Shown here in pieces: positions 25,455 to 34,708 of a stretch of 64,000 nucleotides of DNA (its first letter is position 1; each line of letters starts with the position of its first letter). Made by a program: the position numbers and the translations under genes. Below the pieces are notes generated by a model. That model searched no databases, had not been told where the DNA came from, and saw only the letters and a list, made by a program, of their open reading frames with translations. The stretch spans positions 1,116,001 to 1,180,000 of the forward strand of contig NZ_JAEMQH010000001.1 in the NCBI RefSeq assembly GCF_016820575.1, given 5' to 3'. This DNA is from Marinobacter sediminum. Its GTDB lineage: Bacteria > Pseudomonadota > Gammaproteobacteria > Pseudomonadales > Oleiphilaceae.

Positions 25455-26831
25455 ATGAGCGAATATCGAACGGAAACAGACAGCCTGGGTGATATCAAGG
25501 TGCCGGCACAGGCGCTTTGGGGCGCCCAGACCCAGCGCGCAATCGAGAATTTCCCGGTCAGTGGCCAGCCATTGCCGCACACGTTCATCGCCGCGGTGGC
25601 CCAGATCAAGCGGGCAGCCGCCGAAGCCAATACCAGCCTGGGCCTACTGGACGCCACTCGCCGCGACGCCATTGCCGAGGCTTGTGAACGCATCCTAGAC
25701 GGAGAGGTCGACGATCAGTTTCCGATCGACCGCTACCAGACCGGTTCCGGCACCAGCACCAACATGAATGTGAACGAGGTGATCGCTGCGCTTTGCAAAA
25801 AAGGTGTGGTGGATGTGCACCCCAACGATCACGTCAATATGAGCCAGAGTTCCAACGACGTGATACCCACGGCGATTCATGTCAGTGCCGTGATGGCGGT
25901 GAAGGAACGACTGATCCCGGCCCTGAGCCACCTGGCTGGTGTCATCTATGAGCGTGAGTCGCTGTTCTCAAACCAGGTAAAGACCGGGCGTACCCACCTG
26001 ATGGATGCCATGCCGGTTACTCTGGGCCAGGAGCTGCGCACCTGGCGGGAGCAATTGGTGGCATGCCAGACTCGGGTTGAGCACGCAGCCAATGAATTGC
26101 TGGCAGTGCCCCAGGGCGGCACTGCCGTGGGTACTGGCGTTAATGCGGCACCGGAGTTTGCCGGGCAGTTCGTCAAGTTCCTGCAGCACAACACCGGTTA
26201 TGGCTTCAGTGCCATGGAGCATAAGTTTGTTGGTCAGAGCGCGATCGACGGCCCGGTGGCGTTGTCGTCCCAGTTGCGAGGCGCAGCCATTGTGCTGATC
26301 AAGATCGCCAACGATTTGCGCTGGATGAACAGCGGTCCGATTCATGGCCTGGCCGAAATCAGCCTGCCTGCGCTGCAGCCGGGTAGCAGCATCATGCCCG
26401 GCAAGGTCAACCCGGTAATCCCCGAGTCCGTTGCCATGGTGGGTACTCAGGTGATGGGGCTCGACAGCGCCGTGGCGATGGCCGGGCAGTCGGGGAATTT
26501 CCAGCTCAATGTGATGTTGCCGCTGGTGGCGGGTAACCTCCTCGACATGGTGGAGCTGTTGAGCAATGCTGCGAAGTTGCTGGCAGACAAGGCGATTAAA
26601 GATTTCACCGTAAACACTGAGACCCTGAATGAGGGGGTTGGTCGCAATCCGGTACTGGTCACCGCGCTGAACCCGGAGATCGGCTACAGTCTGGCGGCCG
26701 ACATCGCCAAGGAAGCCTATCGCGATGGGCGTCCGGTGATTGATGTGGCTGAGGAACGCAGCGGTTTGAGTCGTCAACGGCTGGAGCAGTTGCTGGACCC
26801 GCTGAAACTGACCCGCGGCGGCCTGGCCTGA
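25455..26831 (+). CDS. fumC: class II fumarate hydratase
   Basis: Iron-independent fumarase of the TCA cycle, converting fumarate to malate; 458 residues. It has the substrate-binding TGSGTSTNMNVNEVIA and SQSSNDVIPTA segments, TGRTHLMDAMPVTLGQE and the superfamily signature GSSIMPGKVNPVIPESV. ATG 25455 has GGGAGG upstream; the upstream frame to 25419 is unsupported. With mqo at 33 kb, the window encodes two consecutive TCA steps that need neither an iron-sulfur fumarase nor NAD-dependent malate dehydrogenase. Confidence 0.95.
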   Translation: MSEYRTETDSLGDIKVPAQALWGAQTQRAIENFPVSGQPLPHTFIAAVAQIKRAAAEANTSLGLLDATRRDAIAEACERILDGEVDDQFPIDRYQTGSGTSTNMNVNEVIAALCKKGVVDVHPNDHVNMSQSSNDVIPTAIHVSAVMAVKERLIPALSHLAGVIYERESLFSNQVKTGRTHLMDAMPVTLGQELRTWREQLVACQTRVEHAANELLAVPQGGTAVGTGVNAAPEFAGQFVKFLQHNTGYGFSAMEHKFVGQSAIDGPVALSSQLRGAAIVLIKIANDLRWMNSGPIHGLAEISLPALQPGSSIMPGKVNPVIPESVAMVGTQVMGLDSAVAMAGQSGNFQLNVMLPLVAGNLLDMVELLSNAAKLLADKAIKDFTVNTETLNEGVGRNPVLVTALNPEIGYSLAADIAKEAYRDGRPVIDVAEERSGLSRQRLEQLLDPLKLTRGGLA

Positions 26832-26840
26832 GGGATATGC

Positions 26841-26864
26841 GCTCCACGGCCTGGCCCGTGGAGC
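26841..26864. terminator. hairpin downstream of fumC
   Basis: A perfect 9-bp stem, GCTCCACGG (26841-26849) with CCGTGGAGC (26856-26864), and a 6-base loop, starting 9 bp after the fumC stop. There is no T-run, so it may slow decay of the fumC mRNA or act as a weak terminator rather than an intrinsic one. Confidence 0.45.
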
Positions 26865-26888
26865 CTGACAAAAAGGGAGTAGAAGTAC

Positions 26889-27371
26889 TTGCTGCTATCA
26901 CTGGTGCTGTTCGTGATGCTGGTACTGGCCAACGGCGTGCCGGTGGTGGTGGCGCGTATTCTGAAACGGCAGTGGGCCGCGCCGGTGGATGGTGGGCGGC
27001 TGTGGTCGGACGGTCGCCCGATCCTGGGTCCGAGCAAAACCTGGCGGGGATTGATCTCCGGAGCGGCGTGCTGCGCCCTGTTTTCGTCAGTGATCGGTCT
27101 GGGGCTGATGTTCGGGCTGTTGTTCGGGATACTGGCGTTGTGGGGCGATTTGCTCAGTAGCTTTTACAAGCGCCGAATGGGTAAGGCATCAAGCGCCCGG
27201 GCCCTTGGCCTGGATCAGGTGCCGGAGTCGGCGTTGCCGATGGTGCTGGCAGTGTTCTGGTTGCCGATCAGTTGGTGGAGCGCGGCTTCAGTGGTAGTGC
27301 TGTTTACACTGTCTAACATCCTGTTTTCGCCGCTGCTGTATCGTCTGGGTATTCGACGCCATCCCCACTGA
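26889..27371 (+). CDS. CDP-archaeol synthase-like (CarS/DUF46) membrane protein
   Basis: A 160-residue, four- to five-span membrane protein. It carries RPILGPSKTWRGLISG and, later, WGDLLSSFYKRRMGKASSA, matching the conserved GxxKTxxG and GDxxxSxxKRxxG regions of the CarS/CdsA CDP-alcohol synthase superfamily. The start is TTG 26889 with GGGAG about ten bases upstream. Archaeal relatives activate archaeal lipids; proteobacterial versions probably activate a different lipid, perhaps phosphatidate. It lies between fumC and a convergent phosphoesterase gene. Confidence 0.8.
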   Translation: MLLSLVLFVMLVLANGVPVVVARILKRQWAAPVDGGRLWSDGRPILGPSKTWRGLISGAACCALFSSVIGLGLMFGLLFGILALWGDLLSSFYKRRMGKASSARALGLDQVPESALPMVLAVFWLPISWWSAASVVVLFTLSNILFSPLLYRLGIRRHPH

Positions 27372-27389
27372 CTGTTTGGTTTTTCCTTG

Positions 27390-28361
27390 TTACTGGGGAC
27401 CACGGGTGAGGGTGTGGATGGTCACCTCGGGCGGGCAGTTCAGTCTGACATTGACCACCGAGGTGCCCGAACCCGGTGAGGTATAGCCCTGCATGCCGTT
27501 GGCCTGCCAATAGCCCCGGCCGAGGTGGCGCGGGCAGTCTGAATCCAGGGTGACTGGGATGCCGCCGGGCAGGCAGATCTGTCCGCCGTGGGTATGGCCG
27601 CACAAAAACACGTCGTAGCCGGCATGAGCGGCCTCGTGCCAGATTTCCGGGGTATGACTGAGCAGAACGCTGACGCCGTCGATGGGAATGTCGTCGCCGG
27701 CCCGGTGAAGGTTATGCGCCTTGTAATAGTGGGCGTCATCGACACCGGCCAGATAGATTTTCTCGCCCTGGCGCTCCACCGGCAGCATTTCGTTCATCAG
27801 CAGCACGTAGCCCATGTCTTCGAGGCCAGGCACCATGCGGATGCTGTCGTGATTGCCCAGCACTGCGTAGGCTTCGCCGCGAATGGCATCCCGCAACCGG
27901 GACATGCCGTCGAGGGCCCCCTCCACCGGGCCCCAGGTAAGCTTGCGATAGTCACCGGTAAGCACGCATAGATCGTATTCCAGGGGCTCAATCTTCTTGA
28001 GCACAGCCTGCAGGTTGGCCTCGTCCATATCGACGTGCAGATCGGTCAGGTGCAGGATGCGAAAGCCTTCGAAGGCGGCCGGCAATGTTGGCAGGATGAA
28101 ACGATTATGCGCGGTGTCCAGTCGGCGGCTGTTGGCTTGCCCGCGACGGAACAAGCCGGCCAGTTTCAGGCAGAAACTGATCAGACCGGGCGCCGCGGTA
28201 ACATTTTCCAGATGAAAGCTGGAACCCTGGCCGAACACCTGGGCCTCGTATTCCCGCTCGATTCCCAGCCGCTGGCGCGAATGCACAGGCCCAAGCCGGA
28301 GACTCAGGCGGTACTCCAGAAGTTCGTCCTGGTTTTTCGGTGTCCGAGCCCTTGCCGTCAT
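27390..28361 (-). CDS. metallophosphoesterase (YkuE/YaeI type)
   Basis: A 323-residue member of the calcineurin-like phosphoesterase superfamily. All metal-ligand motifs are visible: ILHLTDLHVD, VLTGDYRK, LGNHD, LLSHTPE and LCGHTHGGQICLP. The N-terminal region of about 90 residues is basic and lacks a clear membrane helix or signal. YkuE and YaeI relatives act on UDP-diacylglucosamine-like or other phosphodiester lipids; the substrate here is unknown. It is convergent with the CarS-like gene. Confidence 0.87.
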   Translation of the reverse strand: MTARARTPKNQDELLEYRLSLRLGPVHSRQRLGIEREYEAQVFGQGSSFHLENVTAAPGLISFCLKLAGLFRRGQANSRRLDTAHNRFILPTLPAAFEGFRILHLTDLHVDMDEANLQAVLKKIEPLEYDLCVLTGDYRKLTWGPVEGALDGMSRLRDAIRGEAYAVLGNHDSIRMVPGLEDMGYVLLMNEMLPVERQGEKIYLAGVDDAHYYKAHNLHRAGDDIPIDGVSVLLSHTPEIWHEAAHAGYDVFLCGHTHGGQICLPGGIPVTLDSDCPRHLGRGYWQANGMQGYTSPGSGTSVVNVRLNCPPEVTIHTLTRGPQ

Positions 28362-28580
28362 GTCTCTGTCCTTGATATGCCGAACGGGCGATTGTCAGAT
28401 CGCAATGTAGCAAACCCTATTTGTCAGTATGGTTGCCTGCGGCATGGATGCAACCAAAACCCGGCAATGTTCATGTTCGTAAAAAAGCGCTGGGCCGTTG
28501 GCAAATCGCCAGCGTAACAGCCACAATTCAGGGCATTACACGTGTCTTACCCATACACAAATTCGAGAGTTGAGGACACC

Positions 28581-29246
28581 ATGGTCAATTCCTGTGATAT
28601 CCCCGGGCTGAATGTGCCCCGAAGCCGTTTTCCTGATCCGGAGCAGGATCTCCCCCAAACCGCCGACGAAGCACGGCTGGTGCTGGCCGGCGGTTGCTTC
28701 TGGTGCGTGGAGGCGGTTTTCAAGGCCATGGACGGTGTCACCAAAGTGGAGTCCGGGTATTCCGGCGGCAGCGCCGAAACCGCTACTTATGAGGCTACTT
28801 GCAGTGGTACCACCGGTCACGCCGAGGTTGTGGATATCCACTACACGCCGTCAAAAGTCAGTTTTGGCGAGCTGCTTAAGGTATTCTTTTCGGTCGCACA
28901 CGATCCGACCCAGCTTAACCGCCAGGGCAATGATCGGGGGACTCAGTACCGTTCCGCTATCTTTTATGAGACGCCGGAGCAGCGACAGGTGGCCGAGGCT
29001 TACATTCGTCAGCTCGGCGCCGCTGGCGTGTACCCCGATCCGATCGTAACGACACTGGAGCCGCTCGAGGCGTTTTACCCAGCCGAGGCCTACCATCAGA
29101 ACTTTGCGGCCCGGAATCCCTACCAGCCATACATCATGGCGGTAGCCGCACCGAAGATGGAAAAGCTGGTGAACAACTACGGCGATCGCCTGAAACCGGA
29201 ATATTCCGACGACGGCTCCGGCCCTTCTGACGACAACACGGCCTGA
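28581..29246 (+). CDS. msrA: peptide methionine (S)-S-oxide reductase
   Basis: Reduces the S epimer of methionine sulfoxide in proteins. The 221-residue product has the catalytic [11 protein letters not shown] motif, [24 protein letters not shown] and the family EAYHQNF segment. ATG 28581 has GAGG five bases upstream; the GTG at 28542 has none. The product has no signal peptide and should be cytoplasmic. It is followed after 10 bp by msrB. Confidence 0.95.
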   Translation: MVNSCDIPGLNVPRSRFPDPEQDLPQTADEARLVLAGGCFWCVEAVFKAMDGVTKVESGYSGGSAETATYEATCSGTTGHAEVVDIHYTPSKVSFGELLKVFFSVAHDPTQLNRQGNDRGTQYRSAIFYETPEQRQVAEAYIRQLGAAGVYPDPIVTTLEPLEAFYPAEAYHQNFAARNPYQPYIMAVAAPKMEKLVNNYGDRLKPEYSDDGSGPSDDNTA

Positions 29247-29256
29247 GGAGGCATAC

Positions 29257-29682
29257 ATGGGCGTTTCTGCTTCAGGATATGACCTGACACCGCTGACACC
29301 AGCGGAAGTTGAAGAAAAAGCCGCCGATCTGACACCTGAAGAGCGCAAGGTGCTGCTGGATCACGGCACTGAGCATCCGTTCTGCGGGACTCTGCTGGAC
29401 AACAAAAAAGCGGGCGCTTATTACTGCCGCCTGTGTGATCTGCCGCTGTTTAGCTCGGACTCGAAATTCGATTCCGGTACGGGATGGCCGAGCTTTTTCC
29501 AGCCGTTCGATCCCGAGCATATCCGCTACCTGGAAGACACCAGCATGGGCATGGCCCGTACTGAAATTCGTTGCCCGCGTTGCGACAGCCACCTCGGGCA
29601 CGTATTCCCGGATGGCCCGCCGCCGACCGGCAAGCGCTACTGCCTGAACTCCGTTGCCATGGTATTCCAGGAAAACCAGTAA
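29257..29682 (+). CDS. msrB: peptide methionine (R)-S-oxide reductase
   Basis: Partner of MsrA for the R epimer. The 141-residue product has two zinc CxxC motifs (YCRLCDLP and [16 protein letters not shown]), [10 protein letters not shown] and the catalytic Cys in [19 protein letters not shown] precedes ATG 29257. The msrA-msrB pair forms an operon that continues into an acyltransferase gene. Confidence 0.95.
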   Translation: MGVSASGYDLTPLTPAEVEEKAADLTPEERKVLLDHGTEHPFCGTLLDNKKAGAYYCRLCDLPLFSSDSKFDSGTGWPSFFQPFDPEHIRYLEDTSMGMARTEIRCPRCDSHLGHVFPDGPPPTGKRYCLNSVAMVFQENQ

Positions 29683-29695
29683 CGGCGCAGCATCG

Positions 29696-30460
29696 ATGAT
29701 TCGATTGAAACTGAACCCACTGACCGAGTCGGCAACCCTGCTGAGACGGGTGGGTGTGGTTCTCGGTAGTGTCGGGCTGACTGCACTTTACTCCCTGCTG
29801 ATTCTGCTGCGCGCCTTGTTCGGGCGCCTGCACCGGCAGATTGTCGATCAGTACTGCCGGGAGTGGTCAGCAGCCCTGCTCAGGCTGGTACGTGCCAGCC
29901 TGACCGTGCGCGGACACGTCCCGGATTTCGGTGATGGCCGGCGCTACATCATCATGTGTACCCACGCCAGCCACTACGACATTCCCGCCAGCTTCGTCTC
30001 GCTGCCGGGCTCCATCCGAATGCTCGCAAAAAAAGAACTGTTCAAGATCCCGCTGTTGGGCCAGGCCATGCGGGCGGCGGAATTTCCATCGGTGGACCGG
30101 TCCAATCGCGAGAAGGCGGTGAAGGATCTGGAGCGTGCCCGCGCCATGATGGAGAGCGGAATTGTGTTGTGGGCCGCACCCGAGGGCACCCGCTCGCCGG
30201 ATGGTAAGTTGCTGCCGTTTAAGAAGGGCTGTTTCCATCTGGCGCTGGATACCGAAGCGGTGATCGTGCCAGTGGCCATTCGCGGCATCCATCAGGTGCT
30301 GCCGGCCCGGAGTTGGCAGATCAATCTGGGGCAACCGGTGGACGTGCGTGTAGGCCAGCCGCTGGAAACTGCGGGCAAGACCAAGGCGGAACTGGACGAG
30401 GTAATGGCCGAGGTTCGGCTCAGGCTGGAAGAATTGCTGGGAGACGGCGAGGCCGAATGA
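29696..30460 (+). CDS. 1-acyl-sn-glycerol-3-phosphate acyltransferase-like (PlsC family)
   Basis: Inner-membrane acyltransferase, 254 residues. An N-terminal hydrophobic stretch (about residues 15-45) precedes the catalytic HASHYD (HX4D) motif, the EFPSVDRSNREKAV block and the EGTRSPDGKLLPFKKG substrate block. I use ATG 29696, 13 bp after the msrB stop; the longer frame starts within msrB. A dedicated role in phosphatidate synthesis or in lipid remodelling cannot be separated by sequence. Confidence 0.86.
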   Translation: MIRLKLNPLTESATLLRRVGVVLGSVGLTALYSLLILLRALFGRLHRQIVDQYCREWSAALLRLVRASLTVRGHVPDFGDGRRYIIMCTHASHYDIPASFVSLPGSIRMLAKKELFKIPLLGQAMRAAEFPSVDRSNREKAVKDLERARAMMESGIVLWAAPEGTRSPDGKLLPFKKGCFHLALDTEAVIVPVAIRGIHQVLPARSWQINLGQPVDVRVGQPLETAGKTKAELDEVMAEVRLRLEELLGDGEAE

Positions 30461-30498
30461 GTCGGCCCCGCCGGGGTTTTCGGGTGAGGGATGACCGG

Positions 30499-31482
30499 TC
30501 AGGCGCCGGAGGCCGCCACTACGGTTGAGAGCAGGTAGCCGGTGTAGGCAAAGTACGCCAGCAACAGCACCGCGCCGTTGCCCCGCGAAATGAGTTTGCG
30601 CTTGCCCATCACGCCGAAGCCCATCATCAGCAATCCCACTGTTAACGCCAGCATCAGGGTCCAGTCCCGGTACAGCACTTCCGGATCAACTTTCAGTGGT
30701 TCAATGGCCGCCGCCAGGCCAACCACCGCCAGGGTGTTAAAAATGCCCGAACCGACGATGTTGCCCAAGATGAGGTCGTGCTCGTTCTTCTTGACCGCCG
30801 CCAGGGCAGAGGCCAGTTCCGGCAGCGAGGTGCCGATCGCCACGATGGTCAGCCCAATCACCAGATCACTGACGCCCAGGGCTTGGGCAATGGTTACAGC
30901 GCCCCAAACCAGCAGTCGTGAGCTGACTACCAGCAGAATCAGACCAACCACCACCCAGATCACAGCGGTTTTCAGGGGCATCGGGTGGGCAATCATCTCG
31001 GCGTCGGTGTCGCCCGCCAGGGGATCGGTTTTGCCTTGAACGCCCTGGTAGATTGACCAGCCCATCACCCCGGCAAATACGGCCAGCAGCACCCAGCCAT
31101 CCAGTCGCGTCAGCTGGCCGTCGATCAGTTGGGCCCCGGCAATCAGGGTCAGCACCAGCAGCAGCGGCAGCTCCTTGCGGATGACCTGGGAATGCACGGC
31201 AATGGGCGCGATGACGGCGGTCAGGCCGACGATCAGGGCGATGTTGGTGATGTTGGAGCCGTAACCGTTACCCAGGGCCAGGCCCGGATTGCCGTCTGCC
31301 GCCGCCATGGCGGAGACCGCCAGTTCTGGAGCGGAGGTGCCGAACCCAATGATCACCATCCCAATCAGCAGCGTGGGCATGCCCAGGTGTTTGGCGGTGG
31401 CCGCGGCGCCTTCGACAAACTTGTCAGCGCTCCAGACCAGCAGGATCAAACCGGCGACGATTGCGCCCATTGCCATTAGCAT
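30499..31482 (-). CDS. calcium/sodium antiporter (CaCA, YrbG type)
   Basis: A 327-residue transporter with about ten helices in two homologous halves. The two alpha repeats are visible: GFGTSAPELAVSAMAA followed by LALGNGYGSNITNIALI, and AIGTSLPELASALAAV followed by LILGNIVGSGIFNTLAVVG. These carry the acidic and Asn residues that bind cations. It lies 9 bp after nhaD in the same direction, so the two sodium-linked antiporters are probably one operon. Confidence 0.93.
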   Translation of the reverse strand: MLMAMGAIVAGLILLVWSADKFVEGAAATAKHLGMPTLLIGMVIIGFGTSAPELAVSAMAAADGNPGLALGNGYGSNITNIALIVGLTAVIAPIAVHSQVIRKELPLLLVLTLIAGAQLIDGQLTRLDGWVLLAVFAGVMGWSIYQGVQGKTDPLAGDTDAEMIAHPMPLKTAVIWVVVGLILLVVSSRLLVWGAVTIAQALGVSDLVIGLTIVAIGTSLPELASALAAVKKNEHDLILGNIVGSGIFNTLAVVGLAAAIEPLKVDPEVLYRDWTLMLALTVGLLMMGFGVMGKRKLISRGNGAVLLLAYFAYTGYLLSTVVAASGA

Positions 31483-31491
31483 AGAAAAACC

Positions 31492-32742
31492 TCAGTTAAT
31501 AAAACGTCCGAGCATGAACACACCGGCATACCCCAGGGTGTAGGCGGCCAGGAGGTGCGCAAGATACCGCATGTAGGCCCCAAAGGTCAGCCCCGGAATC
31601 TTGGTCATGGCCACAATACCGGCCGCCGAGCCGATGATCAGCAGCGAACCGCCCACGCCCACGGCGTAGGTCAGGCCCATCCATTCGCCCGGGGTCATCC
31701 CGATACCGGACTTCAGCAGCGCGGCCGTCAGCGGCACGTTGTCGATCACCGCCGAGAAGATGCCCATCAGATAATTGGCGTACAGCGGCGGCAGCACATC
31801 ATAGATGGCAACCAGGGAGTCGAGCGCGTGAATCTCCTTGAGCATGCCCACCAGCAGCAGGATGCCGAGGAAGAACAGCAGTGTTTCGAACTCGATGATA
31901 CGGATGTACTCGAGAATCGGGTCCAGATCGGAGTCGTCACTCATGAAGCGTGAGATCAGAAACATAACCGACAGACCGAACAGAAAGGTCAGCACCGGCG
32001 GAACCCCGTACAGGGCATTACCGGCGATGGTGCACAGGATTGTTAACAAAAACAGCCCGCTGATCACCGCATCTACGGGGCGGATTTCGTTCTTGGTCGC
32101 GCGCAGGGTCACCGTTCCGGTCAGTCCCCGGGACAGGAACACCGCCAGTATGAACACGGTGATCGATGCGGGGATGGCGAGCGTCAGCAAGGTGAGTATT
32201 TCCACCTTGTCAGCGAGAAAAATCATCAGGGTAGTGACGTCGCCGGTGATCAGGGAGACGCCGCCGGAGTTGACCGCAAACACCACCAGCGTGACGAACT
32301 GCAGGCGTTTTTTCAGCTCCAGGTCGAGCGACAAGATGAGCGAGCATGAGACTAACGTAGCGGTGATATTGTCTGCCAAAGAGGAGAAGATGAAGCAGAA
32401 CAGTCCGGTCAAAAATAACAGCTTCCGCTCGCTGACCTGCTTCGGCATGATCAGATAGATCAGATTTTGGATCATCCCTTTCTTGTTCAGGTAAGCGACG
32501 AATGTCATGGCCGCGACCAGGAACAGCCAAAGACCCGCAATTTCGGCGATACTCTCGGATAAACCGGCCGAAATCGCGGAAGTCTCACCCTCGCTTTTGC
32601 TCGTAAGAAACAGAAGAATCCAGCTCAGGGTGCCGAAAAACAGCGTCACCTTGGCTTTGTTGACGTGAGTAACTTCTTCGAAAATAACGCCGAGCAGCGC
32701 GAGTACAGCAAGAACGATCAAAACAGCTTCTAGGGCAGGCAT
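31492..32742 (-). CDS. nhaD: sodium:proton antiporter NhaD
   Basis: A 416-residue ion-transporter-superfamily protein with about 12 helices. The NhaD pattern is seen in FIFSSLADNITATLVSCSLI, NSGGVSLITGDVTTLMIF, SAVIDNVPLTAALLKSGIG and GGSLLIIGSAAGIVAM. It exchanges sodium or lithium for protons in marine bacteria such as vibrios and Alkalimonas. The start at ATG 32742 has GGGACG upstream. It is divergent from mqo and precedes the CaCA antiporter. Confidence 0.92.
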   Translation of the reverse strand: MPALEAVLIVLAVLALLGVIFEEVTHVNKAKVTLFFGTLSWILLFLTSKSEGETSAISAGLSESIAEIAGLWLFLVAAMTFVAYLNKKGMIQNLIYLIMPKQVSERKLLFLTGLFCFIFSSLADNITATLVSCSLILSLDLELKKRLQFVTLVVFAVNSGGVSLITGDVTTLMIFLADKVEILTLLTLAIPASITVFILAVFLSRGLTGTVTLRATKNEIRPVDAVISGLFLLTILCTIAGNALYGVPPVLTFLFGLSVMFLISRFMSDDSDLDPILEYIRIIEFETLLFFLGILLLVGMLKEIHALDSLVAIYDVLPPLYANYLMGIFSAVIDNVPLTAALLKSGIGMTPGEWMGLTYAVGVGGSLLIIGSAAGIVAMTKIPGLTFGAYMRYLAHLLAAYTLGYAGVFMLGRFIN

Positions 32743-33071
32743 GGGCGCGTCCCGTCTCGATACTGAGGTAAACAGGCCGACCTGGCCTGAACCGTCGTGT
32801 TTGAGGCCGGAGTTTAGACCCTCGGCTGGAAGCGGGCTACTGCCCTTAGGTAGTAAAGATCGGTGGCGTCAGCACGGACAAAGGCCTGTGCGAAGCGCAT
32901 CGAATGACAATCGCAATTTATTCTTCCGTCAAAAATCGGGATAATTGCACCACGTTGATATCCGGAAGCACACAGCGGCGCCTTTTACCAAGTGCCCGGT
33001 CGGCTTTCGACAGGCTTTCCTGCTGATCGTGGGAGAGTACACAGGCTCAATACTAGTTAGGGTATAAAGCA
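32743..33071. other. 329-bp divergent region between nhaD and mqo
   Basis: It holds the promoters and leaders of both genes. A GATAAT hexamer near 32938 could be a -10 element for mqo. Close to nhaD, CAGGCC (32773-32778) pairs with GGCCTG (32784-32789) to form a 6-bp hairpin with a 5-base loop in the leader of the nhaD mRNA. I see no ORF and no riboswitch class I can name. Confidence 0.5.
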
Positions 33072-34553
33072 ATGGCCGTTAGACAGGCAGACGTAGTGCT
33101 GGTCGGCGGTGGCGTCATGAGCGCCACCCTCGGCATGATGCTCAGGCAGCTCGATCCGTCCCTGGACATCGTCATGGTTGAACGTCTCGATCACGTTGCC
33201 CATGAGAGCACGGACGGATGGAACAACGCAGGTACCGGCCACGCCGGGTACTGCGAGCTGAACTACACCCCGGAAACCGACGACGGCGATGTGGCCATCG
33301 ATCGGGCTCTCAAGATCAACGCCCAGTTCGAAGTGTCGCTGCAGTTCTGGTCGTATCTGGTGGAGCAGGGCATGCTGCCCGACCCCAAAACCTTCATCAA
33401 CCGCACCCCGCACCAGAGCTTTGTCTGGGGCGAAAAAGATGTGGCCTTCCTCAAGCGCCGGTTCGAGCGCCTGAGTGCCCATCACCTGTTCCGCGAGATG
33501 GAGTACACCGAGTCCCCGGATGACCTGGAAGAATGGATGCCGCTGGTGGTTAAGCACCGGGATCCGATGGAGCGGGTTGCCGCTACCCGGATCAAGCACG
33601 GTGCCGATGTCGACTTCGGTTCCCTGACCCGGAGTATGGTCGAATACCTGCAAAGCCAGCCCAACTTCGAGCTGATGCTGAGCAGCCCGGTACACTACAT
33701 CGACCAGCGTGATAACGGCCGCTGGAAAGTGCGGGTACGGAACCAGAAAACGGGCGAGCTGACCAAGCTGGAAGCCGGCTTTGTCTTCCTCGGTGCCGGC
33801 GGTGGTGCTCTGCCCATGCTGCAGAAATCCGGCATTGAAGAAGCCCGCGGTTACGGCGGCTTCCCGGTCAGTGGTCAGTGGCTGGTGTGCCGCAAGCCGG
33901 ACATCGTGGAGCAGCATCATTCCAAGGTCTACGGCAAGGCACCTATCGGTGCGCCGCCGATGTCGGTTCCGCATCTGGATACCCGGATCATCAATGGCGA
34001 ACCGGCCCTGCTGTTCGGGCCCTTCGCCGGTTTCACCACCCGCTTCCTGAAGCAGGGCTCACTGTTCGATTTGTTCGGCTCGGTCAAGCCCACCAACCTG
34101 CGTCCGATGCTGTCGGTGAGCAAAAGCAACATGGATCTAACCCGCTACCTGATTGGCGAAGTGTTCCAGTCCCACAGCGACCGGGTGGCATCACTGCGCA
34201 ACTTCTTCCCGGACGCCCGTGAGGAAGATTGGGAGCTGAAAATGGCGGGCCAGCGCGTGCAGATCATCAAGCAGGTCGACGGTGGCGGTGGCAAGCTGGA
34301 GTTCGGTACCGAAATCGTGGCGGCCAATGACGGTACGCTGGCGGCCTTGCTGGGTGCCTCACCCGGTGCGTCGACTGCGGCCAATGCCATGCTGACGGTT
34401 CTGGAGCGTTGCTTCCCGGAGAGTCTGAAAACGGCCGAGTGGCAAGAGCGGCTGCGCCAGCTGGTTCCGTCCTATGGTCAGTCGCTGGTCAACGACGAGC
34501 AGTTGTTGAACAAGGTGCGGGCGAGAACGCTTTCGACCTTAAAACTTAGCTGA
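33072..34553 (+). CDS. mqo: malate:quinone oxidoreductase
   Basis: Membrane-associated FAD enzyme that oxidises malate to oxaloacetate and passes electrons to quinone. The 493-residue product starts with the flavin motif VVLVGGGVMSATLGMML and contains NNAGTGHAGYCELNYTPE, GFVFLGAGGGALPMLQKSGI and FGPFAGFTTRFLK, all diagnostic for Mqo. A weak AGGG lies upstream of ATG 33072. The gene is followed by a strong terminator and so is monocistronic. Confidence 0.96.
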   Translation: MAVRQADVVLVGGGVMSATLGMMLRQLDPSLDIVMVERLDHVAHESTDGWNNAGTGHAGYCELNYTPETDDGDVAIDRALKINAQFEVSLQFWSYLVEQGMLPDPKTFINRTPHQSFVWGEKDVAFLKRRFERLSAHHLFREMEYTESPDDLEEWMPLVVKHRDPMERVAATRIKHGADVDFGSLTRSMVEYLQSQPNFELMLSSPVHYIDQRDNGRWKVRVRNQKTGELTKLEAGFVFLGAGGGALPMLQKSGIEEARGYGGFPVSGQWLVCRKPDIVEQHHSKVYGKAPIGAPPMSVPHLDTRIINGEPALLFGPFAGFTTRFLKQGSLFDLFGSVKPTNLRPMLSVSKSNMDLTRYLIGEVFQSHSDRVASLRNFFPDAREEDWELKMAGQRVQIIKQVDGGGGKLEFGTEIVAANDGTLAALLGASPGASTAANAMLTVLERCFPESLKTAEWQERLRQLVPSYGQSLVNDEQLLNKVRARTLSTLKLS

Positions 34554-34588
34554 TATTGCCAATCAGTATAAAAACTGCTCAGACATTG

Positions 34589-34626
34589 AGGCCGCTGGAA
34601 CACAAACCAGCGGCCTTTTTGTTTTT
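34589..34626 (+). terminator. rho-independent terminator of mqo
   Basis: A perfect 10-bp stem, AGGCCGCTGG (34589-34598) with CCAGCGGCCT (34607-34616), an 8-base loop and the T-rich tail TTTTTGTTTTT. It starts 35 bp after the mqo stop and separates mqo from the ATP-grasp cassette. Confidence 0.92.
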
Positions 34627-34708
34627 AAGTGCTTTATCGATGGTCTGATTTGCGATTTCCCAAGTAACGCGTACTGTAAGAGGACACCCCAAGCAAAGGA
34701 GAGAGCCT

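Noticed and set aside
30467..30485. possible terminator CCCC-GCC-GGGG-TTTT after the PlsC-like gene
   Set aside because: The stem is only 4 bp and the T-run is short; too weak to call.
33057..33974. 305-codon reverse-strand ORF inside mqo
   Set aside because: Complete mqo motifs on the plus strand; the reverse frame lacks any family pattern.
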